Positions 17,634 through 26,907 are shown, numbered from the stretch's first letter. The stretch: 49,445 nt of DNA from Pleurocapsa sp. MO_226.B13 (GCA_030064795.1 JASJEI010000023.1:1-49445); one strand, 5' to 3'. The notes: generated from the letters alone by a model not told the origin. Numbers and translations: made by a program.

Positions 17634-18188
17634 ATGAAAAGAAAATCTCTAATCAAAGTCACCTTTTCACTCATTTTGGCACTGGTCTTAGTCATAACAA
17701 CGGCAATTGTTGCTCCTCAAGTTGCTTTAGCCATAGGAAACAACCAAGACCTCCAGAATGACCACTATACACAGCTCTCATCAGCTCTCGACCAAGTTCC
17801 TCCGACAGGCGAGAAGATGGCGGTGAAGTTTGAGCAAAACGGTGGCAGCAGCGATCTAGATTTGACCCCAAACAGTGTTATCGTCAGAAAATCGGGACTG
17901 TATTTGGCGATCGCTGCGCCCCAGGTTACAGCATCCATGGATGGTGGCTGTCTAGACCTCTGGCTGAATGTCAGCGGTGATGATGTCTCAAACTCGAATA
18001 CCCAACTCTGCCAGACAAAAGCCGGCGACACCAATGTGATTCTCTCACAAAACATTCTGCGGTTAGAAAAAGGCGATACGCTTCAGCTCATTGCTTCGTC
18101 TCCGAATAACGGAGCATTTCTTGACGCAATTGAAGTGCCCGACGAACCGCTCATTCCGTCCATTATCTTCACAATGGTCGAACAATGA
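17634..18188 (+). CDS. Exported protein, possible TNF/C1q-like jelly roll
   Basis: 184 aa starting at ATG 17634 with GGAAGG about 10 bases upstream; an in-frame extension to 17595 has no ribosome-binding site. Residues 1-33 are a clear signal peptide (KRKSLIKVTFSLILALVLVI, ending VALA). The mature region has strands arranged like a C1q/TNF jelly roll (NSVIVRKSGLYLAIAAPQV, LWLNVSGDD, NILRLEKGDTLQLIA), with two Cys (GGCLD and QLCQT) that could pair. Base composition is slightly more GC-rich than its neighbours. It is 6 bases from the broken S51 gene. Fold assignment is tentative; function unknown. Confidence 0.65.
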   Translation: MKRKSLIKVTFSLILALVLVITTAIVAPQVALAIGNNQDLQNDHYTQLSSALDQVPPTGEKMAVKFEQNGGSSDLDLTPNSVIVRKSGLYLAIAAPQVTASMDGGCLDLWLNVSGDDVSNSNTQLCQTKAGDTNVILSQNILRLEKGDTLQLIASSPNNGAFLDAIEVPDEPLIPSIIFTMVEQ

Positions 18189-18194
18189 TGATAC

Positions 18195-18914
18195 TTGACG
18201 ATATTAACAAACTTGTTTATTGCTGGGGGAGATCAGAATGCTTACCAAGACACCTGGGAAGGCACCTATGTAGAAGACGCGATTAATTATCTCATCAATG
18301 ATAAAAGAGTTCCCATCGCTGGTACTTCTGCTGGCATGGCTATCTTAGGAGAATATTATTATGCACCTGCTGGCAGAGATGGAGTATTGAGTTCGGAAAT
18401 TTTGGAAGACCCTTTTCATCCTAATACTGACGATATCGATCGCGCTGACTTTATTAACATCCCAATGCTCGACGATACAATTACCGATACTCACTTAGAC
18501 CGCCTAAACCGTCCCGATTACCCTGAAACTAGATATGGTAGACTGTTTGGATTCCTGGCTAGAGTAGTAGGCGATCGCGGTATTCCCGCCTATGGCATTG
18601 GCTCAGAAGAAGGAGCCTTTGTAGCTATTAACGACGAGGGAATTGCCACTGTCTTTGGTAATGGAGAGAATCGGGGTGCAGATGCTTACTTTTTGCAAGC
18701 TCAAGAAACACCAGAAAGACTCGAACCTGAAGAATCACTAATTTGGGACAGCAATGGAAGTGCAGTAAAGGTGTATAGAATTCGAGGAACTACTGAAGGT
18801 AGCGGTAGTTTTGACCTCAATAACTGAGAATCAGCTTCCGGCGGTAACTGGGAATATTGGTATACCACCGACGGAGAGCCTGGTTTTACTAGGGATAGCT
18901 TGGGGTGCAATTAG
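18195..18914 (+). pseudogene. S51 (cyanophycinase-like) peptidase, truncated and interrupted
   Basis: The recognisable part starts at LFIAGGDQNAYQDTW and includes the nucleophile motif AGTSAGMAILG (Ser45 counting from 18195). This is the catalytic core of S51 peptidases related to cyanophycinase, with the later ITDTHLDRLNR segment carrying the conserved His. Two lesions are visible. The N-terminal 100 or so residues (strand region and any signal peptide) are missing. An in-frame TGA at 18825 separates the body from a continuing tail (ESASGGNWEYWYTTDGEPGF) that ends at TAG 18912. An intact secreted paralogue lies at 22178. Confidence 0.8.
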
Positions 18915-18974
18915 CAAGACCAGAAAACGATCTCAAAAAAATAATTTGGAAACAAAAAAAAAGAGGTATCTACT

Positions 18975-20384
18975 ATGACAACCACAAATAAAGAAGATGT
19001 TTCCGTTCCTGATGTCGTTCGACAACCAAGTCAAATCAGTAAAGACAATCGGGCTAATATTTATCAGCTCATCTGGGAAAGCGACACTAACCAATTCTCG
19101 GTAAGTCCGCGCAATGCTTCAGGAGAGTGGGAAAACCCCGATGCAGATATCTTGTTAGACGAGCAGGTTAAAGCTACTGGCAAGCGAGAAATCGATCTAG
19201 CTACCCGACCTTTATTTTACAAAGTGAATGAAAAGAAGCTGTTCGATGAAAACAGAACCTATGTCAGCTTCATTCAACTATTGGATAACTATGCCATTCG
19301 CTCCGTCGATCCAGAGTTTACCCCAGAAGAAGAGGAGCAAGAACAGGACTATTTTCTAGCTCAAATTCTGAAAACTAAGCCCATTCAACTGGCACGAGAA
19401 TATATCAAGCGGGAGTTTGGCGAAAACCTCTCTGAGGCACAATTCCAGCAAAAGCTCAAGCGAATCTGGTTTGAACTGTATACCAATTACTACAAAGGCG
19501 AACCGACTAACTTCTGTTCTGGTTTCGAGCATATCTTTGTCGGCGAGAGCGAATACGACACTCACATCAAAGACAAAGGGAAAAACCTAGGAGAGGTTTA
19601 TGGGTATCATTCTTGGGTCAAGTTTTATCTGGACGAGAAAAATCAGCGCGTCAACTATTTAGGCTACAAATACGACTTAAAAGGGCAAGAAGGTCCAGTA
19701 AATCCCAATGTTATCACGCTCCAGCAGACCCAAAATATCACTGATATGCGGGGTCAGGTTATTGCCCAACTGTTTAAGAAAAAAGGTACGTTCTTTGTGG
19801 GACCGAGTCCCGAATGCGAAATAGCGATGGGTACTGTCGCTTATTATGAGAGCGTTCATGGCAAAATCCGCGACAAAAGACGGGTGGATATTAATGGAGC
19901 GACCTATGACTTAGTTATTTATCGTAATACTAATCCCGATGACAGCCGAGGCGAGTTGATTCGTTCCTTCTTCCCTATCTTTATTGGTATGGATGAAACA
20001 GAAGAACCAGACATAGAGCGTCCAGTGGTATTCTCAATTGATTATGTCACTAAGAATAATGATTCGGTGGTTATTACTGCTGCTTTACCCAACCCAGAAG
20101 GTGAAGACAGAGGTAAAGAGTGGGTTGAGTTGCAAAATACTACTAATACAGCGATCGAGCTTCAAGGTTGGGAATTGCAAGATAAGTTGGGTCGTTCGGA
20201 AGTTCTCAGCGGTACACTCCAACCCCAGGAAGTCAAGCGTTTTACAATTACCTGCTCGAACCCTAACTCGATGCGATTGGGCAATAGATCGGGTTTGATT
20301 GTGCTGCTGGATAATGCTGCTGCTGTAGGAACGGTGAAATACGATCGAGCTGAATCTGGTGAGGTTATTCAGTTTCAAAGATAA
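18975..20384 (+). CDS. EndoU (XendoU-type) ribonuclease fused to a lamin-tail domain
   Basis: 469 aa; start ATG 18975 with AGAGGT before it. Residues 25-340 match the eukaryotic-type EndoU endoribonuclease along its length: PLFYKVNEKKLF, FIQLLDNYA, TPEEEEQ, the catalytic SGFEHIFVGE (Glu185, His186, Glu191), GYHSWVKFYL (His212), NYLGYKYD, and KKGTFFVGPSPECEIAM with the probable catalytic Lys at 268-270. Known EndoU enzymes cleave RNA after U, often Mn-dependent. Residues 350-469 form a lamin-tail (LTD) immunoglobulin-like domain (GKEWVELQNTTNTAIELQGW). No signal peptide is visible. It lies between the broken S51 gene and a DUF2235 hydrolase, in the same orientation. All catalytic residues are present, so activity is plausible; biological role unknown. 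Confidence 0.88.
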   Translation: MTTTNKEDVSVPDVVRQPSQISKDNRANIYQLIWESDTNQFSVSPRNASGEWENPDADILLDEQVKATGKREIDLATRPLFYKVNEKKLFDENRTYVSFIQLLDNYAIRSVDPEFTPEEEEQEQDYFLAQILKTKPIQLAREYIKREFGENLSEAQFQQKLKRIWFELYTNYYKGEPTNFCSGFEHIFVGESEYDTHIKDKGKNLGEVYGYHSWVKFYLDEKNQRVNYLGYKYDLKGQEGPVNPNVITLQQTQNITDMRGQVIAQLFKKKGTFFVGPSPECEIAMGTVAYYESVHGKIRDKRRVDINGATYDLVIYRNTNPDDSRGELIRSFFPIFIGMDETEEPDIERPVVFSIDYVTKNNDSVVITAALPNPEGEDRGKEWVELQNTTNTAIELQGWELQDKLGRSEVLSGTLQPQEVKRFTITCSNPNSMRLGNRSGLIVLLDNAAAVGTVKYDRAESGEVIQFQR

Positions 20385-20497
20385 GCAGTATTATTGTCGC
20401 TTTTGTAATAACAAAGAAATACTAATGGACTGAGTTAGATAATTTATCACTTTTATTGTTCGATCGGTATTATTTTTTTCATGTTGAGGTAAACCAT

Positions 20498-21568
20498 ATG
20501 AAACGTCTAATTGTTTGTTGTGATGGAACATGGCAAGATCTCGAATGTCCTTATCCCACTAACGTGGTCAAAATGGCTCAAGCCATTGACCCCATCGCCA
20601 GTGACGGTACACCCCAAGTAGTTTTTTACGATGAAGGCATTGGTACGGGTGGTAGTACTGTTACTCAGAAAAAGATGGACAGAGTTTCTGGTGGTGGTCT
20701 TGGCAAGGGAATTGACAAGAACATTCGGGATGGCTATAGCTTTCTGTGTCTCAACTACTCTCCAGGTGACGAGATTTATCTGTTTGGATTTAGTCGCGGT
20801 GCCTATACAGTGCGTAGTCTTGCTGGCTTGATGTATAATTCTGGTTTGCTCTCGCGCCCCAACATTCGTCACGTCCCGGAAGCCTACATGCTTTACCGCG
20901 ATCGTCGCAAGCCGGATCACCGGAAGATTGCCAAGTTTCGCCAGAAATACGGTTTTAAAACCGAAAAATACGGCGATCGCGTTCCGATTACCTTGCTTGC
21001 TTGCTGGGACACGGTCGGTTCTTTGGGCATGCCCGATCTCACGTCCTGGATCGATCTCGATCGCAAGATCAATGAGAAATACCAATTTCATGACACCAAA
21101 TTAAGTCCGATCATCCAAAACGCGCTCCATGCAGTTGCTATTGACGAGCAACGCAGCACTTTCTACGCCAGCCTGATGGAGAAAAGTAATAGAACAGAAG
21201 ACCAACGGCTGATTCAGAAGTGGTTTCCTGGCGATCATGGCTGTATTGGTGGGGGTTTAAAAGAGCAAAGTGGGTTGTCAGACGGTGCTTTACAGTGGAT
21301 GATTGATTCGATTAAGCAATTGGAACTCGATCTTGAGATCGATCCCAGTGTCATTCCTACTGGTATCCATCCCGATCCTGACGCTGAGTATCAGGTTGAG
21401 TCGAAGAGCCTTATTGGTAAGTTGACGAAGATTCTGGGTGTCAAAGTTCGCGAAGTTTCGGATAACTTTGAAGACCTGCACGAAAGTGTGAAAAAACGCT
21501 GGCACGATCTCAAAGACTACCGTCCAGAGAACTTGAGGAAGCATAGCTCTTGGCTGGAAAAATTATAA
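20498..21568 (+). CDS. DUF2235 (Tle1-like) alpha/beta hydrolase
   Basis: 356 aa from ATG 20498, preceded by TGAGGT; upstream in-frame extension to 20456 lacks a ribosome-binding site. The N-terminus MKRLIVCCDGTWQD and the nucleophile elbow FGFSRGAYTVRSLAG (Ser99 in GFSRG) define DUF2235. This family includes the catalytic domain of Tle1-type phospholipase effectors of type VI secretion. Other conserved pieces are CWDTVGSLG and HAVAIDEQRSTFYASL. Many stand-alone DUF2235 proteins in cyanobacteria are not secreted effectors, so the substrate is open. It sits 113 bases after the EndoU-LTD gene and ends before a strong hairpin. Confidence 0.9.
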   Translation: MKRLIVCCDGTWQDLECPYPTNVVKMAQAIDPIASDGTPQVVFYDEGIGTGGSTVTQKKMDRVSGGGLGKGIDKNIRDGYSFLCLNYSPGDEIYLFGFSRGAYTVRSLAGLMYNSGLLSRPNIRHVPEAYMLYRDRRKPDHRKIAKFRQKYGFKTEKYGDRVPITLLACWDTVGSLGMPDLTSWIDLDRKINEKYQFHDTKLSPIIQNALHAVAIDEQRSTFYASLMEKSNRTEDQRLIQKWFPGDHGCIGGGLKEQSGLSDGALQWMIDSIKQLELDLEIDPSVIPTGIHPDPDAEYQVESKSLIGKLTKILGVKVREVSDNFEDLHESVKKRWHDLKDYRPENLRKHSSWLEKL

Positions 21569-21580
21569 TAACGCAGTTTC

Positions 21581-21611
21581 GAGGTTTGGTTGGGGGGCAA
21601 AACCAAACCTC
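21581..21611 (+). terminator. Strong stem-loop after DUF2235
   Basis: Perfect 11-base arms GAGGTTTGGTT and AACCAAACCTC around a 9-base loop, 12 bases after the stop codon. No T-run follows, so it may be a terminator of reduced efficiency or an mRNA-stabilising hairpin. Confidence 0.55.
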
Positions 21612-21706
21612 TATAGATGACTATAAAAAATCAAAGCGATCGCGCTAAAAGCTTTGGTTTCAATGGTTTGCAATAGGACAATTATTATTTAGTGGAGGAT
21701 TTTAAC

Positions 21707-22024
21707 ATGACTGAATATGTGAATGATATCCAGAAATACACAGAGAATGTTGATGAGAATGTAGTCGGGGGAATTGTCAAACATCTAGGCATTGCTTTGC
21801 GCAGTCGGGATGCTTCCTTAGTTTCCTGTGGCGATCGCACGGAGTTAGACCGCGTTCGAGAGAGCTTTTTAAAAAAGAAACTAGGATTAACTGCTAGTGA
21901 TGCCGATCTAGATCGGGCTATTACTGAAGTCTGCGAACAGATGAAAAATACGAAGAATAAGGCTCGCGTCACCTTTTATTACCTGCTGGCTGAGAAATTT
22001 GGCAAATTTTCTGTGTTTAAATAG
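21707..22024 (+). CDS. DUF2853 family protein
   Basis: 105 aa from ATG 21707 with GGAGG nine bases upstream; a GTG at 21692 overlaps that site. The block GIVKHLGIALRSRDASLVSC, then RVRESFLKKKLGL, and the terminal ARVTFYYLLAEKFGK are characteristic of DUF2853, small helical proteins of unknown function found across bacteria. Soluble, no signal. It follows the DUF2235 hydrolase in the same direction across a hairpin; pairing as effector and partner is speculation. Confidence 0.9.
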   Translation: MTEYVNDIQKYTENVDENVVGGIVKHLGIALRSRDASLVSCGDRTELDRVRESFLKKKLGLTASDADLDRAITEVCEQMKNTKNKARVTFYYLLAEKFGKFSVFK

Positions 22025-22177
22025 CCGAAGCCAGCGCACTACAAAGCTTAAAGAGTAGGTTGAAAAACTTAGTAAGTGCCGTTTTTGGTTCTAACTTATC
22101 CCGAGCGGTACAAGCCTCTTCCAAATAAATAACCTTCTGCTTGTAAACAAATTCGTGAAATTAGGAACAAACAAAAT

Positions 22178-23602
22178 ATGCAAAAACTTCAAAAATTTCT
22201 ACTACTATCTTTTCTGGTGTTAACCTTTACTGGTTTGAGTTTAATCTATAGCCCGCCGGTCTGGGCTAAATCTCTCGTTCTGATTGGAGGTGGTTTGAAG
22301 CCAGTCTTACAGACTTGTCCTGATGACCCAATTTCAAACCCCGATGTCCACACACAAGCTATTTATGAGAAAATGGTCGAATTGGCCGGAGGTAAGGGCT
22401 TGGCTAAAATTGGCGTAATTACGGCAGCATCTAGCTCCCCTTATGATGTCCCACCAGATGAACGAGATTCCTGCTCAGCCAGTAACTACAAAGCTAACGG
22501 AGACTACTACGTCAAAGCCTTCAAACGATTCGGAGCGGCTGAAGCAGAGAGAATTCCCATCGACAAAGACCACATCTGTAACAAAAATAGCTCAGAAGTT
22601 GTTAAACAAGTTAGGAGCATGACGGGTTTTTTCTTCGGGGGCGGCGACCAATCTCGCCTGATTAAATCCTTCCTCCAGGAAGACGACAGTGATAGCCCCG
22701 TCCTAGCGGCCATCCGCCAAAATTATGAGGATGGAGCGGCCATTTTCGGCACTAGTGCTGGGACAGTCATTCAAGCAGGAGGTCGTTACGTCGACGCCAG
22801 AGGCAGAAGTAGCTTGCTTCCCATGATTACTGGGGGTGAGAGCTATGAAGCTCTCAGAGATCGAGATGAATATCTTTGCGTTCAGAAGAACGGGGATGAC
22901 CTCTTGGACAAATACTACTGCCGCGATCGTGATGACCTCTCCTATTATCAAAAGGGGGGTTTTGGCTTCTTTAATTATGGCCTTCTCGATACCCACTTTG
23001 CGGAACGAGGTCGGCAGGGGCGACTCGTGCGTTTGGCCTGGGAGAAATATATTAATGATGCCTATGCTCCAGACGAGAATACAGCTCTAGTCGTTACTGA
23101 TGTTGATACTCCCAAAGCTGAAATGTCTGTCGTCGGAGAGAGAGGTGTTAATATTTTTGACCTGTCTAATGCCAGAGAAGACATTCGTGATTGTCGTCGC
23201 AAAGCTGATTCTTCTTATGAGAAGATCTGTGGGGTCAAATATACTTACTTGACCCAAGGCGACAAATACAATCCATTAACCAAGACAGTCACTATTGCTA
23301 GTTGGAAATCTCCCTTGACGGGTTTAGAACACCACGAGCGTGCCGAGTCTCCCAGCCATGACATCTTGAGCAGCCCCAAGCGCGAAAACCCGCGTGAGTT
23401 GCTCAAGGTGGCTGAGGATTTGTTCGACAGTCGCTCCACCTCGACTTACGGAGAGACTTATGAGGATGACCCCATCTTTAAAGTCACCTTGACTAAAGAC
23501 AAATCTTCTGGGTCAACTGGGTATTATGACACCCAAGATAAGGAGAAGTTCTACTCATTCAAGAATCTGTTGCTCGATTTTTATGTCGATAAGGCAAGTT
23601 GA
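22178..23602 (+). CDS. Secreted S51 (cyanophycinase-like) peptidase
   Basis: 474 aa. Residues 1-30 are a signal peptide ending PVWA, followed at once by KSLVLIGGGLKP, the first strand of the S51 fold. FFFGGGDQSRL (151-161), the nucleophile elbow GTSAG (Ser193) and GLLDTHFAERGRQGRL (His273) are the catalytic core seen in cyanophycinases and related serine peptidases. Typical intracellular cyanophycinases are about 270 aa; this protein is exported and carries about 170 extra C-terminal residues without a recognised domain. It probably cleaves peptides or isopeptides outside the cytoplasm rather than cyanophycin granules (inference). Same orientation as the EndoU and DUF2235 genes. Confidence 0.88.
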   Translation: MQKLQKFLLLSFLVLTFTGLSLIYSPPVWAKSLVLIGGGLKPVLQTCPDDPISNPDVHTQAIYEKMVELAGGKGLAKIGVITAASSSPYDVPPDERDSCSASNYKANGDYYVKAFKRFGAAEAERIPIDKDHICNKNSSEVVKQVRSMTGFFFGGGDQSRLIKSFLQEDDSDSPVLAAIRQNYEDGAAIFGTSAGTVIQAGGRYVDARGRSSLLPMITGGESYEALRDRDEYLCVQKNGDDLLDKYYCRDRDDLSYYQKGGFGFFNYGLLDTHFAERGRQGRLVRLAWEKYINDAYAPDENTALVVTDVDTPKAEMSVVGERGVNIFDLSNAREDIRDCRRKADSSYEKICGVKYTYLTQGDKYNPLTKTVTIASWKSPLTGLEHHERAESPSHDILSSPKRENPRELLKVAEDLFDSRSTSTYGETYEDDPIFKVTLTKDKSSGSTGYYDTQDKEKFYSFKNLLLDFYVDKAS

Positions 23603-23700
23603 GTTCGATCGACCATATCTTTCTATCGTCTATAGCAAAAGCACTTCAACAACTCGATCGCCTCTCGCCAGCGGACTAAGAAAATCAGGGGCAATTAATC

Positions 23701-24444
23701 ATGAAGCCACAATTACTCGGTTTATTAACAATAACCCTAACATTAGGTTTCCCCATCCAACAATTGCTAGCCTCCACTAAAGAAGACTGGCAAGAACTAT
23801 TTGAGGTGCAGCTCCAACGTGCTTATCAGCGAGCGGTTGAAGATGCTTATAATATCCAATCAGATGAAGTTCATCACGAACTTTGGGCAATTACTCCCGA
23901 CAATCCTCAGCTAATTTGGCGCGAAGAAAAGGGACAACAACAAGTCTTGATGGTAACTTGGACATCTTGGGATGGTTATGGCGATCGCATTGGTCAAAAA
24001 ATGGATTTGGAGCGAGAAATTTGGGTGACTGCCGTTCCCGAATTACAACAATTCGCCTTCAAGCTTGACTTAAGTGAAAACAGTTTAATTCTGAGACTGG
24101 AACAATACTTGGGTTTCCCGCCTCACAATGGCAAGACTAAATTTGTCCAGATGTGGGTCAATCCCAGAGAGCTATTTCGTCCCTGTCCCGATCCAGAAAT
24201 TAGCGATACTAGCTGTGAAGTCCAGTTTTCTCCCAGAGTCTAGCGCGCTCACCAATACTGGTTTATTGACAAAATGCTGAAATCTTATGGCGATCGCGGT
24301 TATCCCCTAACTAGATTGGGCTACACCTATGACTGGGGCAGTCTGGAAACGGAAGCAGGGGCGAGTGAGTTTGTGATTAGAAAAGGCGCAAAAGTGGAGA
24401 TTGAGTCTGTTGTAGAAACCGTCGAATATATCCGAGGCAAATAA
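23701..24444 (+). pseudogene. Exported hypothetical protein interrupted by an in-frame TAG
   Basis: 180 codons from ATG 23701 reach TAG at 24241. The same frame then continues for 66 more codons (RAHQYWFIDKMLKSYG.., RLGYTYDWGSL, SEFVIRKGAKVEIES) to TAA 24442. The two parts read as one protein of about 247 aa: in cyanobacterial relatives I recall, LFRPCPDPEI is followed by the RLGYTYDWG segment. Signal peptide at residues 1-24 (LLGLLTITLTLGFPIQQLLA). Either a recent nonsense mutation, a sequencing error or readthrough. The downstream part retains sensible codon use. Function unknown. Confidence 0.75.
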
Positions 24445-24516
24445 TTCATGCGATCGAATTGCATTTCTATTGATGAAATAAAGAAGAGATATGGCGAACA
24501 AATTTTGGATTTAGGT

Positions 24517-24598
24517 AAATTTTAACACTTAAATAAATTAGGAGGTAAAAATGAATAATTTACAGCAATAATCAAATTATTTAGAAATACGCTATTTG
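24517..24598 (+). repeat. 82-bp leader repeat, copy 2 (with tiny ORF)
   Basis: Copy of 16986-17067. AGGAGGT is followed by ATG and a six-codon frame (MNNLQQ, then TAA). It lies about 200 bases upstream of the small gene at 24796, so it may be its leader. The remainder (24599-24795) is AT-rich with promoter-like elements (TATAATATAG near 24760) and no other gene. Confidence 0.7.
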
Positions 24599-24795
24599 AC
24601 TTCAACCTAAAAGCTTTTATTGTATTTAAAACCCGAAAGAATCCAAGAGTTTCTTGATAGTTTCTTGAATTTTTTTAGTTATAGTGATGGTTTTTTTGTG
24701 TAAAATTTCTCTTATTAAACATTGTTAATAGCGTCTCAAGAATATTTTAAAAATATATAATATAGACAAATAAAATAGAGTTTTAAGGAGAAAAA

Positions 24796-25095
24796 ATGTT
24801 AGATTCTAGCGATCGAGATAAATTAAAACAGCTAGGTAAAGAGTGCAAAGAAGCTAACTTTCCTCTATCCGCAGTTATCGATTATTTAAGACACAATAAT
24901 CCAGCATTTGGAGCACTAGTAATTACGATTTGCTTGAGAGATGACGGTCGAATTGACTCAACAGAAGCTCACTTAGTAAGGTGGGCGCGTACGTTTGTTT
25001 TCCGAATTGGGAGAGCAGAAATAATGGAAGCAGAGAATTTACTCTTGGAAGGATATTATTCTGTAATGGTCGCTGAACCTAGAACCATGTGGTAG
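24796..25095 (+). CDS. Small hypothetical protein (99 aa)
   Basis: Starts at ATG 24796 behind AAGGAGA at 8-base spacing, a strong signal. Predicted mostly helical, soluble; begins MLDSSDRDKLKQLGKECKEA, with Cys at 17 and 46. No family recognised. It has a long AT-rich leader that includes the repeated tiny-ORF element. It ends about 320 bases before the amylase gene. Could be a small regulator or an immunity-like protein of the island; no direct evidence. Confidence 0.65.
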   Translation: MLDSSDRDKLKQLGKECKEANFPLSAVIDYLRHNNPAFGALVITICLRDDGRIDSTEAHLVRWARTFVFRIGRAEIMEAENLLLEGYYSVMVAEPRTMW

Positions 25096-25413
25096 GAATA
25101 ATTATTAAACATTAAGAAAGAGATATATCGAACTGACTCTAAATCAAAGTTAGTCAGTTAATGAGGTAATGAGGCGTGCAAAGTTCAAGGTTACGCGGAC
25201 TACCTTCTGCGGACTGCAAAAGATCTAGGTGCGGTCTAGCCGATTGAGAACTGCTACAAACAGCAAGATAAGTGCGTTCGGCTCGCCACGAGATATACAG
25301 TAATTGTCACTAAACCACAACATTAACCAGATCGACAATCCCTAGTTTTTCACGATTACTTTTTACATTGAATGGCAACTACCCTAATACTTTTTGAGAG
25401 AAAAGCAACTAAA

Positions 25414-26889
25414 ATGTCACAAGTTAATGGTGTCATGATGCAGTATTTCCATTGGTATATTGACCCCGATCTCATACTATGGCAAGACGTTCAAAATAAA
25501 GCTCAAGAATTAGCGGATGCAGGTATTACTGCGCTATGGCTACCTCCAGCCTACAAAGGCATGGGTGGGACTTATGACGTTGGTTATGCGGTATACGATA
25601 TGTACGATCTGGGTGAATTCGAGCAAAGTGGAACAGTCCGTACCAAATATGGCGATCGCCAGCAATATTTAGATGCCATCCAAACTCTACACAGTCACGA
25701 TCTTCAGGTTTATGCTGATACGGTTCTCAATCATCGTATGGGTGGAGAACTAAAAGAGGTAGTTAGGGCGACTCCTTTTTCCCAAGAAGACCGTCTTCAT
25801 CCTAAAGGAGGAATGAGAGAAATCGAAACTTACAGTCATTTTTCTTTTCCTGGACGACAAGGCAAACATTCTAATTTTGTATGGCATTGGTGGCATTTTG
25901 ACGCTACGGATTGGGATGCCAGAAGCCAGGAACACAATACAATCTATCTCTTTGAAGGTAAACAGTTTGATGATTATGTTGCCCTAGAAAAAGGTAACTT
26001 TGCTTATCTGATGGGTTGCGATCTTGACTACCAAAATCCCGAAGTGCGAGAAGAAGTAACTCGTTGGGGTAAATGGTATCTAGATACTACTGGTGCAGAT
26101 GGTTTTCGTCTTGATGCGATTAAGCATATTTCCGCTTGGTTCTTTCCCCAATGGATCGAGGAGATGGAACGTCATGCAGGTAAGGATTTATTTATAGTCG
26201 GGGAGTATTGGTTTAATAATATTGATACGCTTCACTGGTATGTTGATTCGGTTCGGGGCAGTATGTCAGTATTTGACGTGCCTCTGCACTATAATTTTCA
26301 CTACGCTAGTAAATCTGGTGGTAACTACGATCTGCGCAATATCCTCAAGGGAACGATGATGGAGCAGCGTCCTACCCATGCAGTTACCTTTGTCGAAAAC
26401 CACGATTCTCAGCCCTTACAAGCACTGGAAGCCCCTGTAGAACCTTGGTTTAAACCCCTGGCATATGCTCTAATTTTATTACGACGCGAAGGATATCCCT
26501 GTATTTTTTATGCGGATTATTATGGTGCAGAATACGAAGACTATGGCAGAGATGGCAACCGTTATAACATCGTGCTGGTATCTCATCGTTGGCTGATTGA
26601 TAAATTTTTATATGCCCGTCATAATTATGCCTACGGCGACCAATATGATTACTTCGACCATTTTAATACTATTGGCTGGACTCGCTTGGGAGACGAAGAA
26701 CATCCAAAAGCGATGGCGGTAATTATGAGTGACGGTGCTGCGGGAAGTAAATGGATGGAAGTCGGTAAACCCAATGCTAAATTTTACGATCTGACCGAGC
26801 ATATTTCAGAGCCGATCTATACTAACGAATCGGGTTGGGGTGAATTTCACTGTCTGGGTGGTTCGGTGTCGGTTTGGGTTGAAGCTTAG
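25414..26889 (+). CDS. Cytoplasmic alpha-amylase, GH13 (subfamily 5-like)
   Basis: 491 aa from ATG 25414 (MSQVNGVMMQYFHWY); an ATG at 25372 would add 14 residues but has no ribosome-binding site. Hydrolyses internal alpha-1,4 bonds of glycogen or maltodextrin. GH13 regions: ADTVLNHRMGG (101-111), nucleophile Asp234 in GADGFRLDAIKH, acid/base Glu264 in IVGEYWF, and Asp331 in FVENHDSQP. The order and spacing match bacterial liquefying-type intracellular amylases. No signal peptide. Monocistronic; upstream 25096-25371 shows no gene. Confidence 0.95.
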   Translation: MSQVNGVMMQYFHWYIDPDLILWQDVQNKAQELADAGITALWLPPAYKGMGGTYDVGYAVYDMYDLGEFEQSGTVRTKYGDRQQYLDAIQTLHSHDLQVYADTVLNHRMGGELKEVVRATPFSQEDRLHPKGGMREIETYSHFSFPGRQGKHSNFVWHWWHFDATDWDARSQEHNTIYLFEGKQFDDYVALEKGNFAYLMGCDLDYQNPEVREEVTRWGKWYLDTTGADGFRLDAIKHISAWFFPQWIEEMERHAGKDLFIVGEYWFNNIDTLHWYVDSVRGSMSVFDVPLHYNFHYASKSGGNYDLRNILKGTMMEQRPTHAVTFVENHDSQPLQALEAPVEPWFKPLAYALILLRREGYPCIFYADYYGAEYEDYGRDGNRYNIVLVSHRWLIDKFLYARHNYAYGDQYDYFDHFNTIGWTRLGDEEHPKAMAVIMSDGAAGSKWMEVGKPNAKFYDLTEHISEPIYTNESGWGEFHCLGGSVSVWVEA

Positions 26890-26907
26890 ATTTAGGTTAG
26901 TTCAAAG

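Noticed and set aside
20498..22024. DUF2235 and DUF2853 as a proven effector-immunity pair
   Set aside because: Only adjacency supports it; a hairpin lies between them and DUF2853 is widespread without DUF2235 as far as I know.
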